From Polyodon spathula (lineage: Eukaryota; Chordata; Actinopteri; Acipenseriformes; Polyodontidae): a stretch of 64,000 nucleotides of DNA. Position numbers and translations under genes: made by a program. The notes below the pieces were generated by a model. It did no database searches and was not told where the DNA came from. It worked only from the letters and a program-made list of their open reading frames with translations. Numbering within the stretch: position 1 is the stretch's first letter; the number at the start of each line of letters is the position of its first letter. This document shows, in pieces, positions 11,150-22,346 of the stretch. The stretch is taken from positions 20,627,412 through 20,691,411 of the forward strand of contig NC_054538.1 of assembly GCF_017654505.1 (NCBI RefSeq), in the 5' to 3' direction.

Positions 11150-11760
11150 ATACTTGGTGGAAGCACCTTTGGTAGCAATTACAGCTGCGTCTGTTGGGAT
11201 AGGTCTGTAACAACTTTTCACACCTAGAATTGGCAATATTTGACCATTCTTCTTTATAAAACTGTTCAAGCTCTGTCAAATTCCTTGGGGAGCGTTGATG
11301 GACAGCAATCTTCAAGTCATGCCACAAATTTTCGATTGGATTTAGGTCAGGGCTTTGACTGGGCCACTCAAGGGCATTTACCTTTTTGTTCCTTAGCCAC
11401 TCCAGTGTATTTTTGGCTGTTTGCTTTGGGTCGTTGTCATGCTGAAAGGTGAACTTCCGTCCCAGTTTCAGCTTTCTTACAGAGGGCAGCAGGTTTTCCT
11501 CAAGGACTTCTCTGTACTTTACTCCATTCATTTTCCCTTCTATCCTAACAACTGCCCAAGTCTCTGCCGATGAGAAACATAAGAACATAAGAACATAAGA
11601 AAGTTTACAAACGAGAGGAGGCCATTTGGCCCATCTTGCTCGTTTGGTTGTTAGTAGCTTATTGATCCCAAACATCCCCTTAACATGATGCTGCCACCAC
11701 CATGCTTCACAATAGGGATGGTGTTCATGGTTGAGTCTTTGCTTTGAAATGCACTACCCA
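11150..11760 (-). pseudogene. Tc1 transposase, C-terminal part, broken by insertion
   Basis: The minus-strand frame reads V-R-I-E-G-K-M-N, then H-D-N-D-P-K-Q-T-A-K (second catalytic Asp of the DDE site, about 11420-11440) and S-P-D-L-N-P-I-E-N-L-W (catalytic Glu, about 11325-11350). Upstream of the insertion, 11676-11725 still encodes K-H-G-G-G-S-I-M and the start of the G-C-F-S-S motif. The CR1 fragment therefore landed inside that motif. The open frame at 11094-11675 fuses LINE and transposase sequence and is not a natural protein. The N-terminal DNA-binding domain and first Asp region are absent. Confidence 0.85.
11581..11669 (-). mobile_element. CR1-like LINE 3' end nested in Tc1 (target duplication AAACAT)
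   Basis: An 89-bp fragment starts with two AAGAACAT units and ends TTGATCCC. The hexamer AAACAT lies immediately on both sides (11575-11580 and 11670-11675), as expected for target-primed insertion. Removing the fragment and one AAACAT restores a continuous Tc1 transposase frame, which supports both the boundaries and the insertion order. Confidence 0.85.
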
Positions 11761-12118
11761 GCAGAGAGCACCTACAGGAACTGCTGAATTTATCCTGAAA
11801 TCATGTGAATTACTACAATTTACCACAGGTGGAGGACAGTTAACTTGATGTGTGGTTTTGAAGGCGATTGGTTATACCTGAGCTAATTTAGGATTGCTAT
11901 TACAAGGGGGGTGGATACTTATCCAACCAAGCTATTTCAGTTTTTTTTTTTAAATTAGTTTTCTACAAATGTCTAGAATATTTTTTTCACTTGGAAGTTG
12001 TGGGGTAGGATGTGTAGAGAAATGAAAAAAAAAAAACTATTCTAATACATTTTAATTCCAGGCATAAGGCAACAAAAGGTGAACATTTTGAAAGGGGGTG
12101 TATACTTTCTATAAGCAC

Positions 12119-12193
<75 letters not shown>
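12119..12193. repeat. (TG)n(TA)n microsatellite, right flank of Tc1 element
   Basis: A short TG block followed by about 60 bp of TA repeats directly after the right inverted end of the Tc1 element. Confidence 0.95.
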
Positions 12194-12194
<1 letters not shown>

Positions 12195-12196
<2 letters not shown>

Positions 12197-12710
12197 TTTT
12201 GTGACTTACTTGGTGATATTGAACTGTTAAGGAAAACCCAATGTTTTTTTTGTAAAACTGTTTTAGTATTGAATTTCATAACATATTGATCTGTACGACT
12301 AGTTTAAATACATGTAAAATTTCACTTTAAAGTTTGTACCAAAACTTTGAAAAAAAACATACGCATTATAAAATAGAAACATAGATCGGAAACTTAACGT
12401 GGTACAATTATGCATGCAGTGACTGAAGAGGACATACAAGAAATCATAATTAAGCTACTTATTTGTATAAGAATATAATATTACAAAACTAGACACGGTT
12501 TTTTGGCCAAGAGAAAAAACTAAAACAAAACATGAAAATTGAAATAAAAAAGTAGAATGGGATGAAAAAGCAAAGCAGCAGATGACACGTCTTTTTATTT
12601 TTTAGTTTTTTTTTTTTTTTTTTTTAGTTTTTTTATTGTTTCCCTACCTGATGTCATGAGTGAGGCAAGGCTGATCCAGGCTATACTGAATGACTGCTAG
12701 TTTGCATAAT
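12195..12710. other. AT-rich spacer with poly-T runs
   Basis: No coding or repeat signature apart from T homopolymers at about 12606-12625. A sharp change to GC-rich sequence follows at the C tract. Confidence 0.5.
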
Positions 12711-12735
12711 CCCCCCCCCCCCCCCCCCCCCCCCC
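12711..12735. repeat. Poly-C tract, 25 bp
   Basis: An uninterrupted run of C at the edge of the GC-rich tyrosine-recombinase element. On the minus strand this is a poly-G run at the element's 3' side. Exact length is likely uncertain in any assembly. Confidence 0.9.
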
Positions 12736-13161
12736 TTGGTGGAGGACCAGTCCCGGCAGCTTGCCTGGTGGTAGCGAGACCCGGCTACCCCAGGGGGACA
12801 GAAAGGTACCCGGACCTGGAAAGGAAAAAGATTGACAGGTCCTGTCCGTAGAACCAACCTCCATTAGGCGTGAGCCCCGAAATGAGGGCCGGGCACCCGC
12901 TGGATGCCCGCAGGACCTGGAGGAAAATGACTAAGGGTTAAGAGAAAGTCGTATAGATTAGAAGCTAAAGCGCACGAGCTGCAAAAGAATAGGTGTGGCC
13001 AGGGGTCTCCTCCTTCCTACAAGGAACCTGGGCGGCGGAGCCAGACCCGGCCAGGGGAGTGACTCACTTCGCCCCCCTGCAGAACCTCACCCTTGGAACA
13101 GGAAAGAACCGCATGCCACACACATAAACGTGAACTGGAAAACCAAAAGGACACAGAGAGG

Positions 13162-14400
13162 TTAGTAGGGACAGGCTATGGATTGGAGGCAGTCCACGCT
13201 GTGGAGAGGAACCTCCCCCCTCCAGCAGGAGGAAACCTCTGGTGGAGCTGGCGGAGAGGGCGCTCCCACTCCTGGCATGTTAACCAAGGATTGTTGGGCA
13301 GCTGTAATGTTCGAAGAAGTCGTCCTGATATAGGTCTCTATGGCGGAAGAAGACCAACGCCCCAGGGATTTAATTGTGCATTGAGTAACCCCTGCTTGTG
13401 CAGCTGAGGTGGCAGCTCCGATCCGGAATGAATGAGGAGAATAGGACTGGGAAGGAAATCCAGTTCTTGTCAGGAGGGAGGAGAGGTGGGAAGAGAACCA
13501 GTGTCTAGAGATAATAGAACCTGAGTGTTCTGAGAACAGAGGATCTGAGGGAAGACAGCTCTTGGTCACGAGATACCTGGTTAAAGCAGAGCTGGGGCAG
13601 AGAGAGGAATGAATCTTTGACAGCTGGATGAAGTGACCTCTATAGAGTTGATCCACCTTGGAGGACCTCAGGAGAAGGATAAAGTGATCACCGGGAAGCT
13701 GGGATAGGTCAGAGCATCACAAGCCAATCGGTGGAATGCTGGATGGAGAAGGAACCGAGAATTCTGAACAACGAAGGAAGCCAAAGAAAGCCTAGACACA
13801 GTACCTCCATGTTGGGATCATCCGATGGATTAAAGCAGCCGTTCCTGAGCAAGAAGATTAGAAGTCGAATGACGTTTGGTATTGGTAGCCTGGAAGGCAC
13901 GGCTGCTGTGAGAGCTCTTTCCATGCCGTGGACATTCAGAAGGATAGCTGGGACGGACAGAAGCTGTGGAGCAGGGATGGACAAAAGACAGAACTGATGT
14001 TGAATGCTGGAGATGTAGGATATGATAAAGGGAGAAGGTTCAAGGAGACCCGTAGGTAGGTAATGAATGCGAGGAAGTGGTGTAGGTTGCTGACTGAATA
14101 AGAGAACCGGTTCTGGGTGCAGAATAAAAGGAATGTTGACCAGGCGGTGGAGTAGGTGGACCGGGTGGAAGGAGCTAAAGCCTCAGACATGAACTGTTGT
14201 GCAGAGCGGAGGAGACTGTAGAGAGTTCAGATGAACGTCAGGTCCTTTAAGGGGGGGGGACGAGAGTCCTCGTTGGAAACCAGACTCTGGAACTTGAGGA
14301 CCAATTGCTCCTTTAATGCGGCTAATGTCACTTCCAAGTACTGCTCCTTAGAGTAGCTATCCAGCATTCTTCCCTCACTAGGATGACAGTGAAGACGTGT
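13162..14400 (-). pseudogene. Tyrosine recombinase of a YR transposon, frameshifted
   Basis: The minus-strand frames 14190-13936, 13984-13709 and 13656-13162 are successive pieces of one protein. The first has an N-terminal SAM-like segment (A-P-S-T-R-S-T-Y-S-T-A-W). The last carries the catalytic core: S-P-H-S-F-R-I-G-A-A-T at residues 73-83 supplies the H-x-x-R pair (H75, R78), and L-G-R-W-S-S, then E-T-Y-I-R-T, supplies the nucleophile Tyr109. The first catalytic Arg was not placed securely. At least two frameshifts separate the pieces. The coding frame appears to extend upstream to about 14400 through E-Q-Y-L-E-V-T-L-A-A-L-K-E. The family cuts and rejoins DNA through a covalent phosphotyrosine. 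Confidence 0.75.
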
Positions 14401-14901
14401 CTTGGTCCACTGCCAAAGCTTCTTGCATCAAGTATGACTGTTTCACGTTTAGCATATGTAGCTCTTGCAATCCAGCGAGAGCAGCGTGTAGCCTTTCCCA
14501 AATCTGCAGCGGTCTATCACCACCGTCTATCACCACAGAGCCTAGCTTTTTGTTCTGCATGTTTGCGGAGATCTAGGAACATGATTTATTTTTTTTTATT
14601 TTTTTGAGGATGTGGAAAACTGCAGTGGCAGTTGATGTTCTTGCTAAAGTAACTTGGTGATCTGTATTGAAGATGAGCAGCCGGAACTACATTCATTGAG
14701 TGTTCCAGTGTTGCAGCAAGGAGTACCACATCCTGATGTCTAGAGATGAGATGCCGAACATCCTATGTGTTGGTTAATACAGGATCGATCAGTGGTTTGC
14801 TACTGTCATGTCTGCTTGGAATGGAAAAGGTGAACTCACATTCAGAAATTTGGGTTTCACAACTCCAGTCATTTTCCTAATAGTTGAACTCCTTCTCATA
14901 A

Positions 14902-15321
14902 TTAGATTTTCAGTCTCGTACCACATCTCTCACCATGTATTAATGCTGTAGTATTTGAGAGGATGAGCGGACATACTAGCATTAGCATTAGCCTTGACTG
15001 TGGAGATAGCTGCCATGATCCGAGTATGGAGGAAAGTTGGAGCGTTGAAAACTCTGGCGAAGGCTTTCTTGCTTCTGAAAGATATATATTTTTATAGTTG
15101 AGGTGAGAGAGAGAATGCATGATATGAATGTTCTGCCTTGGAATAATGCAAATTGTGAAATTGAAGTGTCCGAGGGAAGATAACCAGTTGTGTTTAGAGA
15201 TTGAAAATACTTGGAAGTTGATAATGAGCTGACAAATGTACTCCAGGATTTGTTGAGTGGGAGGCTGGTTTCGGTTTGACAGTGACCCGGATGATTCCGA
15301 GGAAGGAACGATTAAGAGCAT
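14902..15321 (-). pseudogene. Possible RT/RNase H connection region of the YR element
   Basis: The minus-strand frame includes W-L-S-S-L-G-H-F-N-F-T-I-C-I-I-P-R-Q-N-I-H-I-M-H. I recall a similar L-x-G-x-L-N-F, then V-I-P-Q-G-R motif from the region joining reverse transcriptase to RNase H in DIRS/Ngaro elements. The catalytic motifs themselves are not visible. The frame probably mixes true and shifted segments, because its downstream half looks less protein-like. Its position upstream of the recombinase fits the element order. Confidence 0.4.
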
Positions 15322-16399
15322 CTAAAATATCAGCTTCTGAGAGCTAAGCATCGTGGCCTGCTGCTTTGATGAATTAATAGCATCGGAATCTGTAATGTTA
15401 CAAAGCGAGAGTTAATCAAGGGGAATTGGGGCGTTGAGACCGGAGGAACTGCCCACCGGGGCAAAAAGATCAATGATTAGGCACTTCCCGATATTTTTTA
15501 AATTAGAGACTCGGAGATTCTGGGTTTAGAGGAAGCAGATGGAAGGTTTTGCATATGAATCGGATGGAGAGAGAGAGCGAGTCTGTGACTGGGGGCAGTG
15601 CAGAGCGTATGAGCATTTGTTGCTGCGGGATGGAGTGAATCTATGTCTGACCTCGGGGCATGTGTAGAACTGACTATCTTCTATTACTTGCCCTCGAATC
15701 AACTGAGAGAGTGCGTCACGTCGGATGGCAGCTGCTGATTGGAGCCTGAAGCAGATGCAGTAACTTGGTTGTACTATGAAATGGATAGATGAGGGCGGGA
15801 CTCAGACTGCCTGGGCTGGGGCAAGCAAGGAGCCAAAGGCGTTGCTGGAGCTGCTAAGCGAGCAGGGGAACAAGTGAAATTCGGCTTTTCTGGGGTAAAA
15901 TCAAAATATGAAAATATGTTTAGCTCAGGAAAACTGGTAGTGTAAGGGATGGGAAAGTTCACCAAAACAGCATTGTGAAGCCTGTTCCAAAAAATTAAAC
16001 TTCACAAACAATAACTCGGCCATTTGTTACAAGCGGTCTAAATTTGAACTGTACTTGAAAATCTTCCTTTTCAGAAAATAAAATGAGCTTGGAAAATAGC
16101 TTTGTGAATCTAGCTTTGAGAGTCTAGCCATCAATGTTGCATATATAGAAAAGTAGAAACCATATGGTGGCTGGACTTGATTTCTGACTACAGGCATTAG
16201 CTGTCGCCATTGAGAAGGCTGATGCCCAGTTGCAGGTCGGAATGTTAGCTGTGGAGACCGCGGCCACGTTTGGAGTGGCGAATGCCAACGAAGTAATGCA
16301 AAAGCAACCGGTTTGTCCATATCGTAGAACTGTGTATTAATTAAGCAATTCAAACGCCATGGGGTTAATGAAGGAGTTCATGTCATGTCGTAAAAATAT

Positions 16400-17200
16400 T
16401 GTTATGAAGCATAGGGATGAGTTCGGGTACGTCTCCTGGTTGCTGCGCTGCTGCTGTGGAGAGAACAGCCTCTTGTCTTGTGTTTGTGCGAACGAATTTC
16501 CTGAATTGCGCTTGGGAGAAGAGGCAACGTGGAAGCTGATATAAAGGTACATTTGTTATAGCAATGCCATACGCTCGCTTCCAGCTGGGAAGTCTTTTCT
16601 TTTAATGTTTGACAAGTCGTCGATACTTCTACAATAGCTGCTCTGGAGGCTGGGCTTGCTGGCAGGGGTGTTTTGATATCCGTAGTGCCGGGGAGCGGGT
16701 CTGGGTGCTGGGTAGAGGTCTATATTAAGTAGTTGGTCCATCAGAGAAATGAAAATATTTTGAGGAGAATCCGACGCGGAGGTTCCTGCAGTGTATGAAA
16801 ACCAACACAAAACAAAATACAAGAGAAGGAAATAGTGCACAACTTAAATAGGAAAGAAAGAGAGACTGACAGATGGTACAGCCAGAGGGGATCCCCGGCG
16901 CTGCACAAACCCCACCCAGAAACCGGCGAGAGCACAGTGCCAGTTATTGGGAGCAGCTGGAGGGACAGCTGTCGAGTCATCCCCCGCCCAAAAGCGGATA
17001 TACCGAAAATACGTCCGTTCCCTTCCCCCAGCCAAATATCATCAGTAAGGACAGGACGGCATGGTTTCGGGTTAACTGGCTGAGAAAGATAGAGAGAGAG
17101 AGAGAGGAAAGCAGGCGAGGGCCTTTTACAGCGTCCCCCGTACTACGCAATAAGGCTACATTAAAAGGCATGTTAGAGTGGAACCATTTTCCAGCTTAAC
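16400..17200 (-). promoter_or_regulatory. GC-rich promoter-like region, possible 5' end of the YR element
   Basis: Around 17000-16900 the minus strand is GC-rich with several CpGs. It is followed by CTATTTAAG (about 16850), which could act as a TATA box, and then by ATG-started frames including one at about 16735 (M-D-Q-L-L-N-I-D-L-Y-P-A-P-R-P-A-P-R). The protein frames are unrecognised. It could be the long terminal repeat and leader of the adjoining element or a decayed CpG island. Confidence 0.3.
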
Positions 17201-17204
17201 ATCA

Positions 17205-18065
17205 TTTGTTATTTTCAGTTAGCAACCCACTGCAGTGGATTTCACCAAACTGCAGACAGATCCCGCTGCAACAGGACAGAGGTTTAAAGTGCCTCACCAT
17301 GACAGATTAGTTCCTTTTTTTAATTTTTTTTTAATAATGCAACATTCAATGGGATGGACATGTAGTTTCATTCCCCAATATACGTACACTTATACTGCCC
17401 TCTTATAAACTGCATTTTAGTCTTGGAGGACAAGGCTTTCCTGAGGGGTGGCTATTAACTGTATCTAGTTTTAAGTCAACATTGTAAATACAAATTATTT
17501 TTGTGGTGTGTTGCAATCAGCATGGAGTCAGCCAGAACAAATCAATATTGCACCCTGGTGCCAGGTTTTTTTAAATGCATATAGATGTGCCAGTCATGCA
17601 CTGGGTCGCACTAGAAAGGGTAATAATTTACCGACATTTTCAAGAAAATACATTGTCTTTTTGCAGGAACTATATTGCATATAAAATGTAAAAGGTGGAA
17701 AAAAACAAAGCAGTCCACCAGTTTTTTGTTTTTTTTTACCAGATCCGCAAAATTACCAGCACACATTTTGTATGAGGAGTAATTACTGAAAGTAAATGAC
17801 AGTAACGAAAACCTCAAAAGACCACCAGATGTGCATTCATACGGAGTACGGGGTCTAATAACAAACTCCCCAAGCATGCATATTAGAACGAGGGCATTTG
17901 AAATCATTGCAGCAAACAGTCCCACAAATGTAAAGAATTGTTCATGCTGTGACAGAGGACAACGAAACAAATACAACCCATGTGAAAATGGCAGCGAAAG
18001 GACCGCTGTGCAGAAACATAGCCCCTTCTATTAAAAGTGTAGATAACTTGAAAACAATTTAAAAA
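17205..18065. other. Intron of KLHDC3 pseudogene, nothing else recognised
   Basis: AT-rich, with scattered homopolymers. Open frames at 17611-17976 and 17831-18034 show no family resemblance. Confidence 0.5.
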
Positions 18066-18069
18066 GGAA

Positions 18070-18166
18070 ACAAAAAGAAGAGAGTTCACACACTGAAGTC
18101 CAGGCTGTAAAGTCAGAATGATCCCTGAGGTTAAATTCATCTCCCATGTCATGTTCTGGACATGGG
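18070..18166 (-). pseudogene. klhdc3: KLHDC3 pseudogene exon 3 of 4 visible (acidic linker, frameshift)
   Basis: An acceptor ending in CTTCCCTCAG on the minus strand leads into P-C-P-E-H-D-M-G-D-E-F-N-L-R-D-H-S-D. The family has P-S-P-E-E-G-M/L-G-D-E-F-D-L-I-D-H-S-D. The first base (C) completes the split Ser codon left by the preceding exon. After H-S-D the frame shifts by one base. Codons for L-D-F-S are then visible in another frame, followed by TGA in place of the Leu-Lys region and by T-L. The remaining family segment (C-K-L-A-V-I-Q-Y and onwards to H-D-I-R) could not be recognised, so the 3' end of this exon is eroded or lost and its boundary is approximate. Confidence 0.85.
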
Positions 18167-18169
18167 CTG

Positions 18170-21100
18170 AGGGAAGATAAATAAATAAATAAATAAATAG
18201 AGAACAGAAAAAACTGTCATGTTTGCATGTCATAAATTTAAGGATTGTCACAGAACTATAATTTCTTCTCAAGATCCTTTTTGTCATTACTTTGTGTTCT
18301 TTTAAGTATGAGTGTTTGAAACTCAAACTAATAACTAAGGCTGTATTTTTTTCATGGTTATCTCAGATTTCACAAGTTCTGTGAAAATATTCCCATTTCT
18401 GAAAGAATAGTGAAAATATACACATTGTAACTCTTAAAAATAAATATGGCAAACATTTGCCTTATTCATGACACACTACATGTTATACTGCATTTAGGAA
18501 CCTGGCAGCCTTACGGTAGCTTACTGAACACACCTTATAGAGCTGCACGATTTCTTTAAAATGGCTTCAATGAAAAAGACGTCAGCTGCATCATAGATTG
18601 GAAATACTTCTGCTAAAGATCCCTCCGTCCAGTACAAGAAGGAGACATTTCATGTGGTCTTGTTATTTTTTACATTTATTTATGTTTGATAATTCACAGA
18701 TGGTGAAAATAGAATGTCTTTAAAAAGGTGGGCATAAAAATGAAATATTCTACAAATTTAGCATTTACTGTTTTTCAGGTAAGCATTTAAACATTTAGGA
18801 ACACTATAACTGAATGATCAATTTTGAATGTGACAACTCTGTTTTTTCTGCTTTAATAAATGTTTAAATTGTAAAATAGCTTGCTATTTTAGACTGTAAA
18901 ATAAGCCACTTTTTACCGTGAAAAATACAGCCCTAGTAATAATGTTCAGACTGTAATAAAGATCATATGGGTTTACATTCATAGGATTCTATGGTACTCC
19001 GAGGAAAACTTTTGGCACTACCAGCTTTTCACCATACTGGAAAAAGTATGTTGTTAAATATTATGAATTCATTAAAATCCTCCGTGAATACCTAGCAGTC
19101 TAATGTCTGACATTAAAGCATGAACGTTAATGATCTGCTCACAAACCCTTGGGCCCACACCTTTCAAACGAATGATCACAAGCTACTGTACAAGCTATGT
19201 GGAATCAGATTGGAGTGTGTGGATTATTAACATTTCACATTTACATTAATCTTTACATTTAAATCTAGATCAACAATTACATTAAGAGGATTTCAACCCT
19301 TATTGGTACTACTGCACAGTCACCCCTTTTTCATTACAAGCATCTGTCTGCTTTGAAAACATGGTATTACATCATCTTTTATGCCTCCAGAACCCTTAAG
19401 GACCAGTGGTGAGGGTATTTTTGATGGGTCTTAATTTATAGTTCCTTTTGTTTTATGTTATCTGCATCATTTAAAAACTTTATCATTATCTACAGTCCAA
19501 AGTCAGGAACACATCTGAAGCAAGCCTTTAATGTCATACCTATACTAATTCGTGACCTCACATGTAGATCACATAGCCAGTGCACCAGTGTGATACTCAG
19601 AAGAACTGCTCATTAGGTACAAAGGAAGCTAATGGAGAGGTTGCAGTGCTCTGACAATGAAGACAGTGTGTTCTTAGCTGATAACACAAGTTCTCTCTGC
19701 AAGAAAGTGGTTCAGCTATCCAATACTGAGTAGTATCTGGTAACATCTGTTTCCTGTTTAAATCTGTGCAAGATTCTCAAAATTGACACCTGCTACGCTT
19801 AATTGCAAGGAGGAAATGATTAACAAAATCTTTAAAATTAAAAGAAAACATTACACAGAATAGCCAGCTCCTCCATAGCAAAATGGTTCCCAAGGTGAAA
19901 ACTTTCAAGCCTAGTGTATACAGTACATGTGTGTATTTTACCTCCCACCAACGAACACTACCATGTAACACAATGTATGCTAAGGTATCAAATGTACTTC
20001 CCTAGGCTCTCACTACATGGCAGAATGGAGTGGGAACTGGGGATCAATATATGATTGCCCCTTATTACTAGTCAAACAAGTCAATGACATACATACCCTG
20101 CCAAAATTAGAGAGATCAGAATCATGAAAAAGAAACTACATCACCATGACCTGTATCCACAAGGAAAAATGCCTGGAACTCAAAGACAAACTGAAAGATG
20201 CCCCCATATAACATAAGATTATGATATAATCAATAACTTATGCTAAAGAATGCCCGTAGCAAGTCACATACACATTAAATAAACAGTTATCTAGTTATAT
20301 GTGTGTGCCCTCCTGTTCACCTCCAGTAGAGATAATAGGCTGTATTAAAATACATTTCTAAACCGTGCATTATAACATGATAGCAGGCTGAGAGATCACT
20401 TCAGGCACTGAACCCTTTATGGGACAGCAATAACTGTAATTGCACTAATTTCTCAGGGTGTTTACCATCCCTGCTTAATTGCCTCTTAATTCTCTAAGCT
20501 TTTATGAGGTGATAATGGCATTTTATCACCAAGTAAATTACCATGTGGTTGAACTATGTGGTACATTTTTTGGTCACACATATATTAACATGTGGAAATG
20601 TGGTCTTAAATAAACATGCAGTAGTATAGGATATTAGAAAGTTTATAGTCAACTATAAAAAGAATAATCTTAATATTGAACAGTACAGTTGTATGCTGTA
20701 CAGTATACTCACTATTGTTTTTAAAAGCTGAACCAAATGGTTAGTTAAATATCAAGCTCTGAATTCAGATGACAGTAAATGATAGGAACTTAACACTTCA
20801 GTGCATACAAATTTGTGAATAATAAAGGGCAATACCTCTTAAAAACTGTCCCAGTTTTGTCACAAAAAGCCTGCAAATGTACCTCAACCTGCTGTCTGAT
20901 TAGCAATCCTGTTATGTTTCATAGAGCTGTTAGTACAAATTGTTACTCTTGGGGGAGAAAAAAAACCTAACACATTCACAATAACTGGCATGTTTTAGGA
21001 GCCCAATTGAAACATACAGACTAATGACAATTACAATACAAGCAGGATTTGAAGTAATTGCGTTGTTATTACTAGTGAGTCTCAAAATTTTTCCAGCGTT

Positions 21101-21747
21101 GGCTACTGCAAAGATTTCGGTATCTAACATTTGTTCATTTGTGAGTTTTAAACCACAAGGATCTATAGAAATGTTGTAAATTCTTATATTATTATTTTTT
21201 TTAAATGAGAAGAGACCCTTTTAGCACGGTTAAGCAACCTGCGCTTTATTTTCATCAATTTTAAATAACCTGCTACCTGACAGCAATGTGTTTACAAGTC
21301 TCTCCCTGTCAGTTATATTTGTGTGGTGTAGTCTGTTGCTAGTTGTGTTTTTTTTTTTTTTTAACAGACTCAAGATGTTGTGGAATTTCTATTATATGTA
21401 AGCTAGTTACTGATCATGACAAACACAATCCATCTCAAGTCCTAGACCTTTTCCAGGATGTTGTAGGGATTTAATGTTACTAATCTTACCTAAACAAACA
21501 AACCAGAAGTAAAGCACACCTCTGAACAGAGAAGCACGACCGGAGGGGTCCAGGGCCCCAGCTGGGGAACTCATTACATGCACAGCTAACCAGGAGGTCA
21601 AGCACCAGGGACTGAGGTGGAATCTTTATCAGCTTTTACTTGCTACAGAAGAGACATTTTGTTTATATCCAAGGAGAAGGACGAATAAAAATGAAGCTAG
21701 AAATGGAACATGCAAGTATGCCTCGGTCGTACTTCAGTATTCCCTTT
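18170..21747. other. Large pseudogene intron, part 1
   Basis: Part of the 20.7-kb intron of the KLHDC3 pseudogene. It contains a TAAATAAATAAA run right after the exon (18177-18200). I saw no coding, RNA or transposon signature. Confidence 0.5.
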
Positions 21748-21750
21748 TAA

Positions 21751-22346
21751 AGGCTGCCACACACCACACGCAAGGCGATTTTTCATTGGGCGACAAGATA
21801 CTTTTGCAGCAACATGACCATACACACCAGAAGCGACAAGCGACGCAACAGGTTTGAAAACTGCCAGATCTGTACAACTATTAATTGCTATTGACAAAAG
21901 TATGATCAAGACTGGTATATATTCGTTAACATGATGTTGAAATTATGGGCGTCTTCTCTGACGGTATTTCAACATACCAGGCTTATCCAGTTCCTTCTAA
22001 ATGTACTCCCATATATTGTCTTTCAAATCTGTATCTTTATAATTGCAATGATCATGGTCATAAAGCTCTGGGTATTTTTTCCTCCATCAATCTGGATACT
22101 GCTTCACTCTGTTGGACCACGTGCATTGAAGCTGTTCTCTGATTGGTTAATTCCCTAGTTGTCGCACAACAAATCGTAAAAAATAGGATTCAATCCGATT
22201 TATTTTGCGTCGCTCCAGGGTCGCTCTGATGTTGCTCCAGCGTCTCTCTGGCATGAAAGATACTTATCAAAAGTAAAAGTTCTATTGATTTTGTTGCATT
22301 GCTGTACAGTTTCACTTGTCACATCATGTCTGGTGGACTGCAGCCT
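21751..22346 (+). mobile_element. Harbinger-like non-autonomous DNA transposon, 596 bp
   Basis: Ends are inverted: AGGCTGCCACACACCACAC at 21751 and, reverse-complemented from the right, AGGCTGCAGTCCACCAGAC. TAA lies directly outside both ends (21748-21750 and 22347-22349), matching the 3-bp TWA duplication of PIF/Harbinger elements. Subterminal GCGAC/GTCGC motifs recur on both sides. A homologous copy in opposite orientation lies at 54636-55185. The internal frames (for example 21931-22158) are shared with that copy but differ by indels and do not resemble a transposase I know. Confidence 0.7.

Larger units (their letters stand above)
10960..12120 (-). mobile_element. Tc1/mariner element, non-autonomous, interrupted by a CR1 tail
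   Basis: Inverted ends match: left AAAGTCTACACCCCCTT near 10959 against the reverse complement of the right end, AAAGTATACACCCCCTTT near 12105. Inside, on the minus strand, is the C-terminal half of a Tc1 transposase. The N-terminal half is replaced by non-coding sequence (11760-12080). The outermost 10 or so bases of the left end appear lost into the flanking TA repeat, while the right end continues to GCACTGTG. A CR1-like tail sits at 11581-11669. Both flanks are TA microsatellite, consistent with TA target choice. Confidence 0.85.
12736..17200 (-). mobile_element. Degenerate tyrosine-recombinase retroelement (Ngaro/DIRS-like)
   Basis: A roughly 4.4-kb GC-richer island in AT-rich DNA. On the minus strand it shows, in order, a GC-rich 5' region with a TATTTAAG box (about 16850), a degenerate reverse-transcriptase/RNase H connection-like stretch (about 15250-15090) and a frameshifted tyrosine recombinase (14190-13162). 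That order matches Ngaro-type elements. No Gag, no catalytic RT motif and no split direct repeats were identified, so the outer limits are guesses from composition. 14280-14560 also looks coding on the minus strand (for example G-G-D-R-P-L-Q-I-W-E-R-L-H-A-A-L-A-G-L-Q-E) but is unassigned. Confidence 0.5.

Noticed and set aside
11094..11675. 193-residue protein starting M-F-G-I-N-K
   Set aside because: A chimera of the inserted CR1 tail and the Tc1 transposase C-terminus, not a natural product.
19520..19620. Minus-strand D-L-H-V followed by T-L-K, considered as part of KLHDC3
   Set aside because: Spacing is wrong and the true segment is at 18070-18166.
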